Assembly: GCA_035714085.1 (NCBI GenBank)
Contig: DASTMP010000293.1
Coordinates: 1-13,532 of the forward strand
Direction of reading: 5' to 3'
DNA from: JAJVID01 sp035714085
Lineage (GTDB): Bacteria; Acidobacteriota; Blastocatellia; RBC074
Length of the DNA: 13,532 nucleotides
A model generated the notes under the pieces. That model did no database searches. It saw only the letters and a list, made by a program, of their open reading frames with translations, and was not told the DNA's origin. Below are positions 1 through 10,094 of the stretch, piece after piece. Within the stretch, counting starts at the first letter, position 1, and each line of letters opens with the position of its first letter. The translations under genes and the position numbers were made by a program.

Positions 1-11
1 AAACTAGAAAA

Positions 12-899
12 ATGTTGGGATGTAAATTACAAAGATTGAAAGATGGAGGGCGAATCATAATTCGCGCATTAGCGATTGTGTTGCTTTTATCGCCATTCGC
101 CTTAGGTCTTCGCGCCTCGGCGCAGCCGGCGGGCGTGCGTCCGCCGGTGTTGAAAGATGTAGGCATTGATCAGCTTTTGAACAACCAGGTGCCGCTCGAT
201 CTGGAATTCCGCGACGAGAGCGGGCGGACGGTTAAGCTGGCGGAGTATTTCAAAGACAAGCCGGTCGTTTTGTCGCTGGTCTATTACAACTGCCCGCGCC
301 TCTGCACGCAGGTGCTGACGGGATTGCTTGGCGCTTTGAAGGGGCTGCCGATGACGCCCGGCAAAGAGTTCGTCAATTTGACCGTGAGCTTCGACCCGCG
401 CGAACAGCCTGAGCTGGCGGCGGCGAAGAAGGCGGAATATTTGAACCGGTATAACAGGCCCGGCGCGGAAGCGGGCTGGCATTTCCTGACCGGCGACGAG
501 CCGTCGATCCAGGCGTTGACGAAGGCTGTCGGATTTCGCTACCTCTGGGACCCCGTGACCAAGCAATACGCCCACGCCAGCGGCATTATGGTCTTGACGC
601 CCGAGGGCAAGGTCTCGCGTTATTTTTACGGGATCGAATACGCGCCGCGCGACCTGCGCTTCGGCGTGATTGACGCTTCGGCTGGCAAGGTCGGATCGCT
701 CGCCGATCAGATCATCCTTTATTGTTATATGTACGATCCGGCGCGTGGGGAATACGGCCTGGTGGTGATGCGGCTGCTGAGAATCTTCGCCGGCATAACG
801 CTGACTACTCTACTTGCGCTATTCCTTTACCTGAGGCGCAAGGAGAAACAGAAGGCGGCGCAGTGGAAGGCGCAGGACCTGGCTGGTCACTCGCCATAG
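12..899 (+). CDS. SCO1/SenC family copper chaperone for cytochrome c oxidase
   Basis: SCO-family thioredoxin-fold protein, 295 aa, expected to act on the outer face of the membrane in copper delivery to, or thiol reduction of, the CuA site of oxidase subunit II. Visible: an N-terminal hydrophobic signal/anchor (about residues 16-36, ending ASA-QPA), the copper-binding CxxxC motif YNCPRLC (Cys94, Cys98), and the conserved distal histidine in YAHASG (His188). A C-terminal membrane helix lies at about 253-274, followed by a basic tail, so the protein is probably anchored. It lies directly upstream of coxB, which fits its role in assembling that subunit. The start is uncertain. ATG at 12 has only a few bases upstream and no visible ribosome binding site, while a strong GGAGGG (45-50) lies inside the frame, followed by ATA/ATT codons and the signal peptide. 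Family call is firm. Confidence 0.93.
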   Translation: MLGCKLQRLKDGGRIIIRALAIVLLLSPFALGLRASAQPAGVRPPVLKDVGIDQLLNNQVPLDLEFRDESGRTVKLAEYFKDKPVVLSLVYYNCPRLCTQVLTGLLGALKGLPMTPGKEFVNLTVSFDPREQPELAAAKKAEYLNRYNRPGAEAGWHFLTGDEPSIQALTKAVGFRYLWDPVTKQYAHASGIMVLTPEGKVSRYFYGIEYAPRDLRFGVIDASAGKVGSLADQIILYCYMYDPARGEYGLVVMRLLRIFAGITLTTLLALFLYLRRKEKQKAAQWKAQDLAGHSP

Positions 900-911
900 C
901 AAAGAAGCCGG

Positions 912-1013
912 TTTTCCATTGTTCATTTGATATTCGCCATTTGCCATTGTGAGGAGATCGCTCAATGTTCATTGGCGGGCGAGTTGTGGCGATGACGAAT
1001 GGAAAATGGAAAA
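912..1013. repeat. Imperfect inverted repeat of 7-bp words upstream of coxB
   Basis: The left arm (912-939) is built of ATT-rich 7-bp words (CATTGTT, CATTTGA, TATTCGC, CATTTGC). The right arm (987-1013) has their complements (GACGAAT, GGAAAAT, GGAAAAT). Aligned by hand, the right arm's reverse complement matches the left arm at about 22 of 27 positions with one gap, so the RNA could fold as a long imperfect hairpin. Its loop (940-986) contains GAGGAG (951-956) and ATG at 965. The gap between the SCO gene and coxB is otherwise empty. It resembles the repeats at 3771-3841 and 11920-11991. Confidence 0.6.
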
Positions 1014-1041
1014 TGCTCTTTCTGTCTGATTTCGTGATTTT

Positions 1042-1045
<4 letters not shown>
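965..1045 (+). CDS. Putative 26-codon leader ORF translationally coupled to coxB
   Basis: A small ORF of 26 codons starts MFIGGRVVAM and ends LFLSDFVIL. It has a near-ideal ribosome binding site, GAGGAG at 951-956, 8 nt before its ATG. Its TGA (1043-1045) overlaps the coxB ATG (1042-1044) as ATGA, the classic layout for translational coupling. CoxB itself has no recognisable ribosome binding site just upstream (the sequence there is T-rich). The peptide is mixed hydrophobic and basic and matches no family I know. The codons pass through the right arm of the inverted repeat, so the sequence may not be selected as protein; a regulatory leader is the more likely role. Coincidence cannot be excluded. 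Confidence 0.4.
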
Positions 1046-2097
<1,052 letters not shown>

Positions 2098-2110
2098 GTA
2101 GGATACTTAT

Positions 2111-3770
<1,660 letters not shown>

Positions 3771-3784
<14 letters not shown>

Positions 3785-3841
3785 TGGTTGGTGGTTGGTT
3801 GAAGCGCTTTTGGCCAACCACCAACCACTAACCACCAACCA
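3771..3841. repeat. Long near-perfect inverted repeat of 7-bp words between ctaD and ctaE
   Basis: GGTTAGTGGTTGGTGGTTGG (3779-3798) is perfectly inverted at 3814-3833. The match extends outward to 3771-3798 against 3814-3841 with 26 of 28 positions paired. Each arm consists of 7-bp words (GGTTGGT / CCAACCA). The 15-nt loop contains AAGCGCTT. The stem starts inside the last codons of ctaD and includes its stop (3782-3784); it ends 6 nt before the ctaE ribosome binding site. There is no T tract after it, so it is not a standard intrinsic terminator. It could act as a partial attenuator or RNA-stability hairpin that sets the ratio of subunits I and III. Confidence 0.85.
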
Positions 3842-3858
3842 CCGATTGGAGAATTATC

Positions 3859-4620
<762 letters not shown>

Positions 4621-4646
4621 TAAATCGAGAGAGGCTTGAAGAACTT

Positions 4647-4988
4647 ATGGCAGATCATTCTCACGATTCTTCTCAAGGGCATCCCGAAAACCCTATCAAA
4701 TATTATATCGGCGTCTTCGCGCTTCTGATGGTGATGACCGGACTGACGGTCTTCGTCGCTCAGTTCAATTTGGAGAAACACTGGGGCCCGCTAAACGCCA
4801 TTGTCGCGCTGACCATCGCCGTGATCAAGGCGACGGCGGTCGTGCTGATCTTCATGCACGTGCGGTGGAGCTCGCGCCTGACGCAAGTGATCGTCGTCTC
4901 GGCTGTGTTCTGGCTGCTCATCATGTTGTCTTTCACAGTCAGCGATTACTTCACGCGCGGCGGCTGGCCGCCCACTCATGGTCAATGA
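4647..4988 (+). CDS. Cytochrome c oxidase subunit IV (prokaryotic COX4 type)
   Basis: Small membrane subunit, 113 aa, of the prokaryotic COX4 (CtaF-like) family. It has a short His-rich soluble N-terminus (MADHSHDSSQGHPENP), then three hydrophobic segments at about 19-41, 49-71 and 80-99. The motif IKATAVVLIFMHVRW in the second helix is the typical family core. It follows ctaE by 26 bp with a GAGAGAGG purine run upstream of the ATG, and is the last gene before a clear terminator, so it closes the oxidase operon. The role is structural or in assembly; no metal ligands are expected. Confidence 0.92.
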   Translation: MADHSHDSSQGHPENPIKYYIGVFALLMVMTGLTVFVAQFNLEKHWGPLNAIVALTIAVIKATAVVLIFMHVRWSSRLTQVIVVSAVFWLLIMLSFTVSDYFTRGGWPPTHGQ

Positions 4989-5015
4989 GACTGGGGACTA
5001 AGCCGAATTGAATTC

Positions 5016-5064
5016 GCGCCGCTCGGCAGGATCGGAATCGATTCTGAGCGGCGCTTTCCTTTTT
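5016..5064 (+). terminator. Rho-independent terminator of the oxidase operon
   Basis: GCGCCGCTC (5016-5024) pairs perfectly with GAGCGGCGC (5046-5054), followed at once by the T-rich tract TTTCCTTTTT (5055-5064). The loop holds the small palindrome GAATCGATTC, which can extend the fold. It begins 27 bp after the subunit IV stop, the expected place for the end of the operon. Confidence 0.88.
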
Positions 5065-5068
5065 ATAC

Positions 5069-5092
5069 CAGTTTTCATATGTATGAAGACTG
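5069..5092. promoter_or_regulatory. Short AT-rich inverted repeat, possible operator
   Basis: CAGTTTTCATA (5069-5079) is the inverse of TATGAAGACTG (5082-5092) at 10 of 11 positions around a 2-nt centre. It lies between the oxidase terminator and the start of the TSUP operon (5175), where the promoter of that operon would be expected. It may be a binding site for a dimeric regulator; no regulator gene adjoins it and I cannot name one. Confidence 0.35.
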
Positions 5093-5095
5093 TTA

Positions 5096-5146
5096 GGCTC
5101 CGCAGAACACAGAGAAATCATTACTCTCTCTCTGTTCTGCGGAGCC
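5096..5146. repeat. Inverted repeat upstream of the TSUP gene
   Basis: GGCTCCGCAGAACA (5096-5109) is perfectly inverted at 5133-5146, and five more pairs (AGAGA) can form after one mismatch. The loop contains a CT run (5124-5132). The arms resemble word-like repeats such as CTCTGTTCTGCGG. No T tract follows, so it is not a clear terminator. It would fold in the 5' leader of the TSUP transcript if the promoter lies upstream. Confidence 0.7.
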
Positions 5147-5174
5147 CTGCGGCGCCTATTCATGCAGACTGCTT

Positions 5175-5945
5175 ATGACTCTGATTCAAGGCGCGCTGCT
5201 ATTCGGCGCGGCGATGATGGCCGGGATGATGAATTCGGTCGCGGGCGGCGGGATGCTGGTGACTTTTCCGGCGCTGGTCTGGTCGGGGCGTCCTGAAATT
5301 ATCGCGAACGCCACGAGCACCCTTGCGCTTGTGCCGGGCGCGTGGTCGAGCGCCTACGGCTATCGCGGAGAGATGCTTAAAGCGCCGCGAAAATTCCTCT
5401 ACTTGCTGATCCCGAGTGTCGTGGGAGGCGTGATCGGCGCGGTATTACTCGAACGAACTCCGCCAGCGACATTCGCCGCGCTGGTCCCTTTTCTCATTCT
5501 CTTCGCCACAGTTTTGTTTATGCTCCAGGGGCCGGTTCAACGCTGGCTGCGGTCGGGGGCGTCGGCGCATCAGGAGGCGACCGCGAACTGGATGGCCGGC
5601 GCGGGCTTCTACCAATTTTTGGTGGCGATCTACGGCGGCTATTTCGGCGCTGGCATCGGCATCCTGATGCTGGCCGTGCTCGGCATTATGGGCCTGAGCG
5701 ACATCCATCAGATGAACGGTCTGAAGAACATCTTCGGCTCGACGATCAATGGTGTGGCGGCCGTCTATTTTGTGTTCGCGGGGTTGATTGATTGGCCGTC
5801 AGCGGCTTTAATGGCCGCGGGCTCGATCGTCGGCGGCTACGGCGCGGCTGGGATCGCGCGCCGGACGGGACAGAAGTTAGTGCGCCGCGTCGTGATTCTG
5901 ATCGGATTCGCGATGGCGGTCTCTTTATTTTTCAAACGGAGGTGA
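5175..5945 (+). CDS. TSUP family membrane transporter (TauE/SafE type)
   Basis: Integral membrane protein, 256 aa, of the TSUP (TauE/SafE) family of anion permeases or exporters. Hydrophobic segments run along nearly the whole length. The two-fold repeat of the family is visible: NSVAGGG at 20-26 in the first half and YGGYFGAGIGI at 153-163 in the second, followed by NGLKN (181-185). TSUP members move sulfite, sulfonates, sulfoacetate or other small organic anions; the substrate here cannot be read from sequence. The ATG at 5175 has a poor ribosome binding site, but the hydrophobic start fits family length. Its stop overlaps the GGAGGTG ribosome binding site of the next gene, so the two are cotranscribed and it may carry a substrate or product of that dehydrogenase (inference). 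Confidence 0.9.
   Translation: MTLIQGALLFGAAMMAGMMNSVAGGGMLVTFPALVWSGRPEIIANATSTLALVPGAWSSAYGYRGEMLKAPRKFLYLLIPSVVGGVIGAVLLERTPPATFAALVPFLILFATVLFMLQGPVQRWLRSGASAHQEATANWMAGAGFYQFLVAIYGGYFGAGIGILMLAVLGIMGLSDIHQMNGLKNIFGSTINGVAAVYFVFAGLIDWPSAALMAAGSIVGGYGAAGIARRTGQKLVRRVVILIGFAMAVSLFFKRR
5938..5944 (+). promoter_or_regulatory. Strong ribosome binding site that fixes the GMC start
   Basis: GGAGGTG lies 6 nt before the ATG at 5951 and overlaps the last codons and stop (5943-5945) of the TSUP gene. It supports the start at 5951 over the in-frame ATG at 5792, which lies deep inside the TSUP gene. Confidence 0.85.
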
Positions 5946-5950
5946 ATGCT

Positions 5951-7741
5951 ATGCAGGCTGCGGCTCCGAACATTCCGAATGACACTGCAGTCGATCTCAA
6001 AAGAGTCTACGACGCGATCATCGTCGGATCTGGCGCGGCGGGCGGAATGGCCGCTTATGTGTTGGCCTCGGCGGGTATGAAAACGCTGCTGGTCGAAGCC
6101 GGCAAGCGCATCAATACGACCGAGGAATTGAAATCGACCGAGTGGCCTTACGAACACCCGCGCCGTGGTGAGATGCCGCCCGATCATCACGCGCTGAGTT
6201 TCAACGAATACACGATCCGCAAACCGCCATACGCCAAGGGCCTCAAGGCGAACCACGTTCATTCTTACGTGCAGGGCTGGGGCGGCAGCGATTACAGCAA
6301 GAACATCGTCGTTGACGAGAAAGACCACCCGTACACAGGCACGAATTACGCATGGGTGCGCGCGCGATGTTTGGGGGGCAAGACCAACATCTGGGGCCGG
6401 CTGGCGCTGCGCCTTTCGGATTACGACTTCAAAGCCGCCTCGCGCGATGGCTACGGTGAGAATTGGCCCATCGAGTACAAAGACATCGCGCCGTATTACG
6501 ACAAGGTCGACCTCCTGCTCGGCATTTCGGGCGTGAAAGAGAACCTGCCCAACCTGCCCGACAGCCTCTTCCAGCGACCGATTCGGTTGAACGAACCAGA
6601 GGTCCATATGCGCAATACTCTGGCGAAGATGGGCAGGCTCCTGACGCCGTATCGAGCTGGCGTGACCACCGACGGGGTCAAGAACAAATACCGGTGGCGC
6701 TGTTTCGGCCGTGGCGCATGCAACCGGCGCGCGGGCGGTTGTGACATTCACGCGGCCTTCGATTCGCCAACCGGATTGATCTTCCCGGCTTTTGACACAG
6801 GCAATCTGACCATTCGCACGAACGCCACGGTCAGCGAAGTTTTGGTCGACACGAACACCGGCAAGGCTCGCGGCGTCGCATTCGTCGACACGGTGACCGG
6901 GAAGAGTTACGAAGCCAAAGCGAAGGTCGTAGTGCTCGCCGCATCAACGCTCGAATCGGCTCGACTGATGCTGATCTCTAAATCGCAGTTGTATCCGAAC
7001 GGCATCGCCAATTCCAGCGGCCACGTCGGCCATAACTTCTGCGAGCACGTAATGGGGCCGAGCGTGACAGGACTGGTCAAAGAGAAGGTCGGCGCAAAAC
7101 CGACGCTCGATGACGGGCGACCTGGAGGCTTTTACATCCCGTGCTTCCGTAACCTTACCGAACGCAACCCGAAATTCATTCGCGGTTACGGCTTCGAAGG
7201 GGACAGCGGAACGCGGATGATTCCCGAAAGCGTCTTCGAAACGACCGGATTCGGTAAGGGCTACAAGAAGGCGGTGCGCGATTATGCCGGGTCGATGATC
7301 TATCTGGGCGGGTTCGGCGAAGTCCTCTCGCGCTACGAGAATTACGTCGACCTCGACCCCGACATGAAAGACCGGTGGGGAATCCCGGTACTGCGCTTTC
7401 ATTACAAATTCGGCGACAACGAAAAGAAGATGTGCGAGGACATGGCCGATACCGCGCAGGAGATGATGGAGGCAGCCGGATTCAAGGTGCTCAGCTTGGA
7501 CCGTAACATCCTTACCGAAGGCTGGTCGATCCACGAATTGGGCACGGCCAGGATGGGAACCGATCCGAAGAAATCGGTCCTCAGCCAATTCCAGCAGTCA
7601 CACGACGTGAAGAATCTGTTCGTCGTGGACGGCAGCAGCCACGTCAGCGCCTCTTGTCATAACCCGACGTGGACGATTATGGCCCTGGCATGGCGCTCTT
7701 GCGATCATCTGGCCGATGAGTTCAAGAAAGGAAATCTGTGA
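5951..7741 (+). CDS. GMC-family FAD-dependent dehydrogenase (gluconate 2-dehydrogenase-like large subunit)
   Basis: Flavoprotein of the glucose-methanol-choline family, 596 aa, oxidising a primary or secondary hydroxyl of a sugar, sugar acid or other alcohol. The FAD dinucleotide-binding motif YDAIIVGSGAAGG is at 20-32, with the ribose-binding Glu in VEAGK (about 49). A family-like segment with GGKTNIWGR lies near residues 137-145, and a Cys-rich stretch (CFGRGACNRRAGGC) near 253-266. The C-terminal GMC domain has IHELGTARMG (from about 527) and CHNPTWTIMALA, with His570 and Asn571 as the likely catalytic pair. There is no signal peptide. The Tat signal on the next gene's product suggests that the pair is exported together, as known for fructose and gluconate dehydrogenases. 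It is coupled to both neighbours: 5 bp after TSUP, and overlapping the subunit-3 gene by 1 bp. The substrate is not known. Confidence 0.9.
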   Translation: MQAAAPNIPNDTAVDLKRVYDAIIVGSGAAGGMAAYVLASAGMKTLLVEAGKRINTTEELKSTEWPYEHPRRGEMPPDHHALSFNEYTIRKPPYAKGLKANHVHSYVQGWGGSDYSKNIVVDEKDHPYTGTNYAWVRARCLGGKTNIWGRLALRLSDYDFKAASRDGYGENWPIEYKDIAPYYDKVDLLLGISGVKENLPNLPDSLFQRPIRLNEPEVHMRNTLAKMGRLLTPYRAGVTTDGVKNKYRWRCFGRGACNRRAGGCDIHAAFDSPTGLIFPAFDTGNLTIRTNATVSEVLVDTNTGKARGVAFVDTVTGKSYEAKAKVVVLAASTLESARLMLISKSQLYPNGIANSSGHVGHNFCEHVMGPSVTGLVKEKVGAKPTLDDGRPGGFYIPCFRNLTERNPKFIRGYGFEGDSGTRMIPESVFETTGFGKGYKKAVRDYAGSMIYLGGFGEVLSRYENYVDLDPDMKDRWGIPVLRFHYKFGDNEKKMCEDMADTAQEMMEAAGFKVLSLDRNILTEGWSIHELGTARMGTDPKKSVLSQFQQSHDVKNLFVVDGSSHVSASCHNPTWTIMALAWRSCDHLADEFKKGNL

Positions 7742-8358
7742 TGGCGAAGAATGAAGATGAGAGACGTGGCGACTCACGCGAGGGGCGACTCACGCGAAAG
7801 TCTGCGGCGGGCCTCGGTCGTCGCGAGATGATGAAATTGACCGCGAGCGCGGTAATCGCTCCGGCGCTGCCTCAGACCGGGCCGAAAAACGGACGCCGTC
7901 CGGCGAAGGCTCAAAACATGACGCATCGCTTTTTCACCCCCGATGAATTCGCGATAGTGGATGAGCTGAGCGAGTTGATCATTCCCGCCGACGAACATTC
8001 TCCCGGAGCGCGCGACGCGAAGGTCGCCGAATACATTGACGGGCGTCTGGCGGATTCTTTCGGAGATGAGCCGAAACTGCAATGGCGTGAAGGGCTGAAG
8101 CTGGTCGATCAAATCTCAGTCGAAATGAACGGGCGGCCATTTATGCAGGCCTCTCAGGATCAGCGCGTCGCAGTCTTGACGCGGATGGCGAGCAAAGAAT
8201 CAAGCCCAGAAAGGCCGGAAGAGAAGTTCTTCGTCGAGCTGAAATCCCACGTTGCGCGCGCCTACTACACTTCGAAGATCGGCATCCACGACGAGCTTGA
8301 GTACAAAGGCAACACCTATCTCCGAGAGTTCGTCGGCGTCGACGTGAGCAAGAAATAA
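7741..8358 (+). CDS. Gluconate 2-dehydrogenase subunit 3-like protein with Tat signal
   Basis: Small partner subunit, 205 aa, of a membrane or periplasmic GMC dehydrogenase (gluconate 2-dehydrogenase subunit 3 family). The twin-arginine leader reads GRREMMKLTASAVIAPALP with Arg27-Arg28. The mature part begins with the family pattern FFTPDEFAIVDELSELIIPADEHSPGA, where the PADEHSPGA segment is typical. In fructose dehydrogenase the Tat signal of this type of subunit carries the large flavoprotein out, and the same is inferred here. The start is taken at ATG 7741, which overlaps the GMC stop (TGATG) with AAAGGA 8 nt before it; GTG 7738 is an alternative. Residues 9-20 include an Arg/Ser-rich stretch made by a 14-bp direct repeat. 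No cytochrome c subunit gene follows. Confidence 0.85.
   Translation: MAKNEDERRGDSREGRLTRKSAAGLGRREMMKLTASAVIAPALPQTGPKNGRRPAKAQNMTHRFFTPDEFAIVDELSELIIPADEHSPGARDAKVAEYIDGRLADSFGDEPKLQWREGLKLVDQISVEMNGRPFMQASQDQRVAVLTRMASKESSPERPEEKFFVELKSHVARAYYTSKIGIHDELEYKGNTYLREFVGVDVSKK
7768..7797 (+). repeat. Short direct repeat in the Tat-leader codons
   Basis: GGCGACTCACGCGA occurs at 7768-7781 and again at 7784-7797, a 16-bp period that is not a multiple of 3, so the two copies are read in different frames (RGDSRE and GRLTRK). It lies just before the twin-arginine motif and lengthens the n-region of the leader. Confidence 0.85.
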
Positions 8359-8377
8359 GGCGCGAATGTTGTGTCTT

Positions 8378-8480
8378 AGCCCGCGAACGCGGGCGTTAGA
8401 GTAGAGCCTGGGGTGGAGCGCAGCCGCAACCCCAGGTACGATCAGCATTTATCGCCCGAGCCCGTGAAGCGGGCGACAGC
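8378..8480 (+). repeat. REP-like triple-hairpin element, copy 1
   Basis: Three hairpins in a row: GCCCGCG-AA-CGCGGGC (8379-8394); CCTGGGGT (8407-8414) with ACCCCAGG (8429-8436); and GCCCG-TGAAG-CGGGC (8460-8474). The 103-bp unit recurs in reverse at 8525-8630 with the same order of hairpins and conserved spacers (TAGAGCCTGGGG, AGCGGGCG, CAGC). It resembles extragenic palindromes (REP/BIME). It lies between two converging genes, where it could stop transcription from both sides. No transposase is in the window. Confidence 0.85.
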
Positions 8481-8524
8481 GATTGGCGCAATCTCAATGA
8501 TGATGAAATGGCAAATAACAAAAA

Positions 8525-8630
8525 GCTGCCGCCCGCTTCGCGGGCTTGACGCGCGCTTATGCTATGTTCCTGGGGCTCCGCGCTAACGCGCTCCGCCCCA
8601 GGCTCTATTCTGCCGCCTGCTCCGCAGGCT
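8525..8630 (-). repeat. REP-like triple-hairpin element, copy 2 (inverted)
   Basis: The reverse-oriented copy of the element at 8378-8480, separated from it by 44 bp. Hairpins read on the plus strand: GCCCGC-TTC-GCGGGC (8531-8545); CCTGGGGC (8569-8576) with GCCCCAGG (8595-8602) and an inner GCGC pair; GCCTGC-TCC-GCAGGC (8615-8629). Bases differ between the copies on both sides of stems in a compensatory way: CCTGGGGT with ACCCCAGG in one, CCTGGGGC with GCCCCAGG in the other. It ends 30 bp from the MFS stop. Together the two copies account for almost all of the 302-bp gap 8359-8660; the spacer 8481-8524 is AT-richer and has no gene. Confidence 0.85.
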
Positions 8631-8660
8631 GAGAATGAAACGACGATCAGCGCCTGCGCG

Positions 8661-9911
8661 TCAGACCTGGGCCGTCGCCGGCGCCTGCTTGGGCAACCGG
8701 AAGAAGCCGAACACCGCGAACAGAACCAGCATCGCAGCGCTCGCAAAAAAGAGGTTTCTGATTCCCAGCTTCTGCGTCAGCGATCCCGAAATGATCAATC
8801 CGAGGAGTTGTGAAACCGACAGGACGGACATGAAGCTGCTGCTGACGCGCCCGACCAGTTCGACCGGCGTCTCCTGCTGCATCAGCGTCTGCGTAGGCAC
8901 GATGATGAAGATCGCGCCGAATCCTATGCCGAACGCGCCGATCGCGGCCACCACTACATGTCCGATCGAAGCCATGACCATCACGGCCATTCCCATTCCG
9001 AACAACCCGGCGACCACCAGAAGGCTCTTCGACCGGTTCTTTGCGAACCTGGTGATGAACTGCGTGGCGAAGATCATGCCGACGCCGATCAATGAGTTGA
9101 TCACTCCGAACTGAAATTCGGTGCTCTTCAACGTGTCTCTGACGTAGATCGCGATCAACGGCGCGAAGCAACTGAGCGCGAACATCCCCGCCGCCATCGC
9201 GAGCATGACGAACGAGATCGTCGCGTGGGTGAAGATGAACCGCGCCCCGGCGCGCAGATCGTTCAGAATCGATTTCAATTTGCCGCTTTCGGACGGCGGG
9301 GCTGCTGTGGCGCCTGCGGTTGCGCGAGATACCGCAATCGCCGCGATCATCGAGGCGGAAAAGATGAAGGTGGCGCTGTCGAAATAATAGCCTGGTTTGG
9401 CGCCGATCCATTTGACCATCGCCCCGGCGATGGCGGGGCTGACGATGCGGACTACCTGAAACGCCTGCTGTATCAGCGCGTTCGCGGCCATCAATCCTTC
9501 GCGCGGGGTGATGGAGCGTATCATGATCGTCTGCGCTGGGACGAAAAACGTCGAGACCGCGCTCAGCGCGAAGAGGATCGCGTAAATTTGATCGAGGCCC
9601 GAAGCGAACACGAGTCCGAGCGCAAGGGCCGCGCGGATCAGGTCACTGGCGATCATCGTCAACCTGGCGTCCAACCGGTCGACGAAAACGCCCGCGATCG
9701 GGCCGAGCAGCGCGAACGGGATCAGAAAGGCGACGCTTATCAGCGTGACCTGCGCCGGGGTCGCCCTCAAACGAAACGATACATAGCTCAAGACCGCGAA
9801 CAGAGCCAGGAAATCACCAAAGATGCTGACGATCTGCGCGATCCAAAGCAGGCGAACAGGGCGCAGCGTCAGAACTTCGCTAAAAGATAATTGTTTTGTT
9901 TCTGCAGTCAT
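8661..9911 (-). CDS. MFS transporter, drug/siderophore exporter-like (MFS_3 type)
   Basis: Twelve-helix major facilitator protein, 416 aa. It starts MTAETKQLSFSEVLTLRPVRLLWIAQIVSIFGD, the usual start of the EntS / macrolide-efflux-like (MFS_3) group. The loop 2-3 motif appears as GVFVDRLDARLTM, a form of the G-x-x-x-D-R motif typical of MFS. A further group-like segment, RVSSSFMSVLSVSQLLG, lies in the C-terminal half. It is probably a proton-driven exporter of a small amphipathic compound; the substrate is not known. No ribosome binding site is visible before the ATG (upstream reads TTTCAACCCA), and a possible promoter ends only about 17 bp away, so the mRNA may be nearly leaderless. It converges with the dehydrogenase operon. 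Confidence 0.88.
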   Translation of the reverse strand: MTAETKQLSFSEVLTLRPVRLLWIAQIVSIFGDFLALFAVLSYVSFRLRATPAQVTLISVAFLIPFALLGPIAGVFVDRLDARLTMIASDLIRAALALGLVFASGLDQIYAILFALSAVSTFFVPAQTIMIRSITPREGLMAANALIQQAFQVVRIVSPAIAGAMVKWIGAKPGYYFDSATFIFSASMIAAIAVSRATAGATAAPPSESGKLKSILNDLRAGARFIFTHATISFVMLAMAAGMFALSCFAPLIAIYVRDTLKSTEFQFGVINSLIGVGMIFATQFITRFAKNRSKSLLVVAGLFGMGMAVMVMASIGHVVVAAIGAFGIGFGAIFIIVPTQTLMQQETPVELVGRVSSSFMSVLSVSQLLGLIISGSLTQKLGIRNLFFASAAMLVLFAVFGFFRLPKQAPATAQV

Positions 9912-9928
9912 TGGGTTGAAATGCTTTA

Positions 9929-9958
9929 GCTATAGGTGTTTTGTCAGACACATTGCAA
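9929..9958 (-). promoter_or_regulatory. Possible sigma-70-type promoter for the MFS gene
   Basis: On the minus strand TTGCAA (9953-9958) is followed after 18 bp by TATAGC (9929-9934), each matching the -35 and -10 consensus at 4 of 6 positions. The implied transcript start is about 10 nt before the ATG at 9911. The rest of the gap 9959-10094 holds no gene I can support; a small CTCG/CGAG hairpin with an A/T run near 10036-10057 is too weak to call. Confidence 0.3.
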
Positions 9959-10094
9959 ATCGGAAGGCGCTTCGGAATCTGGCGATTCTCAATTTACAAG
10001 AGACCGACGGAGAGCAAAAGGATAGCGTAACGCGAAAAAATTCTCGGCTTCCGCGAGGGACTGGTCACTTCCGCGCATCGCCGGCATTCGACAT

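Noticed and set aside
5792..5950. A 53-residue N-terminal extension of the GMC dehydrogenase
   Set aside because: It lies wholly inside the TSUP gene in another frame, and a strong GGAGGTG precedes ATG 5951, where the FAD-binding fold begins as usual.
8378..8630. CRISPR array
   Set aside because: The repeats are palindromes of different kinds in mirror order, not direct repeats with unique spacers, and no cas gene is near.
8378..8630. Autonomous insertion sequence
   Set aside because: No transposase reading frame fits in the 302-bp gap, and the content is only hairpins.
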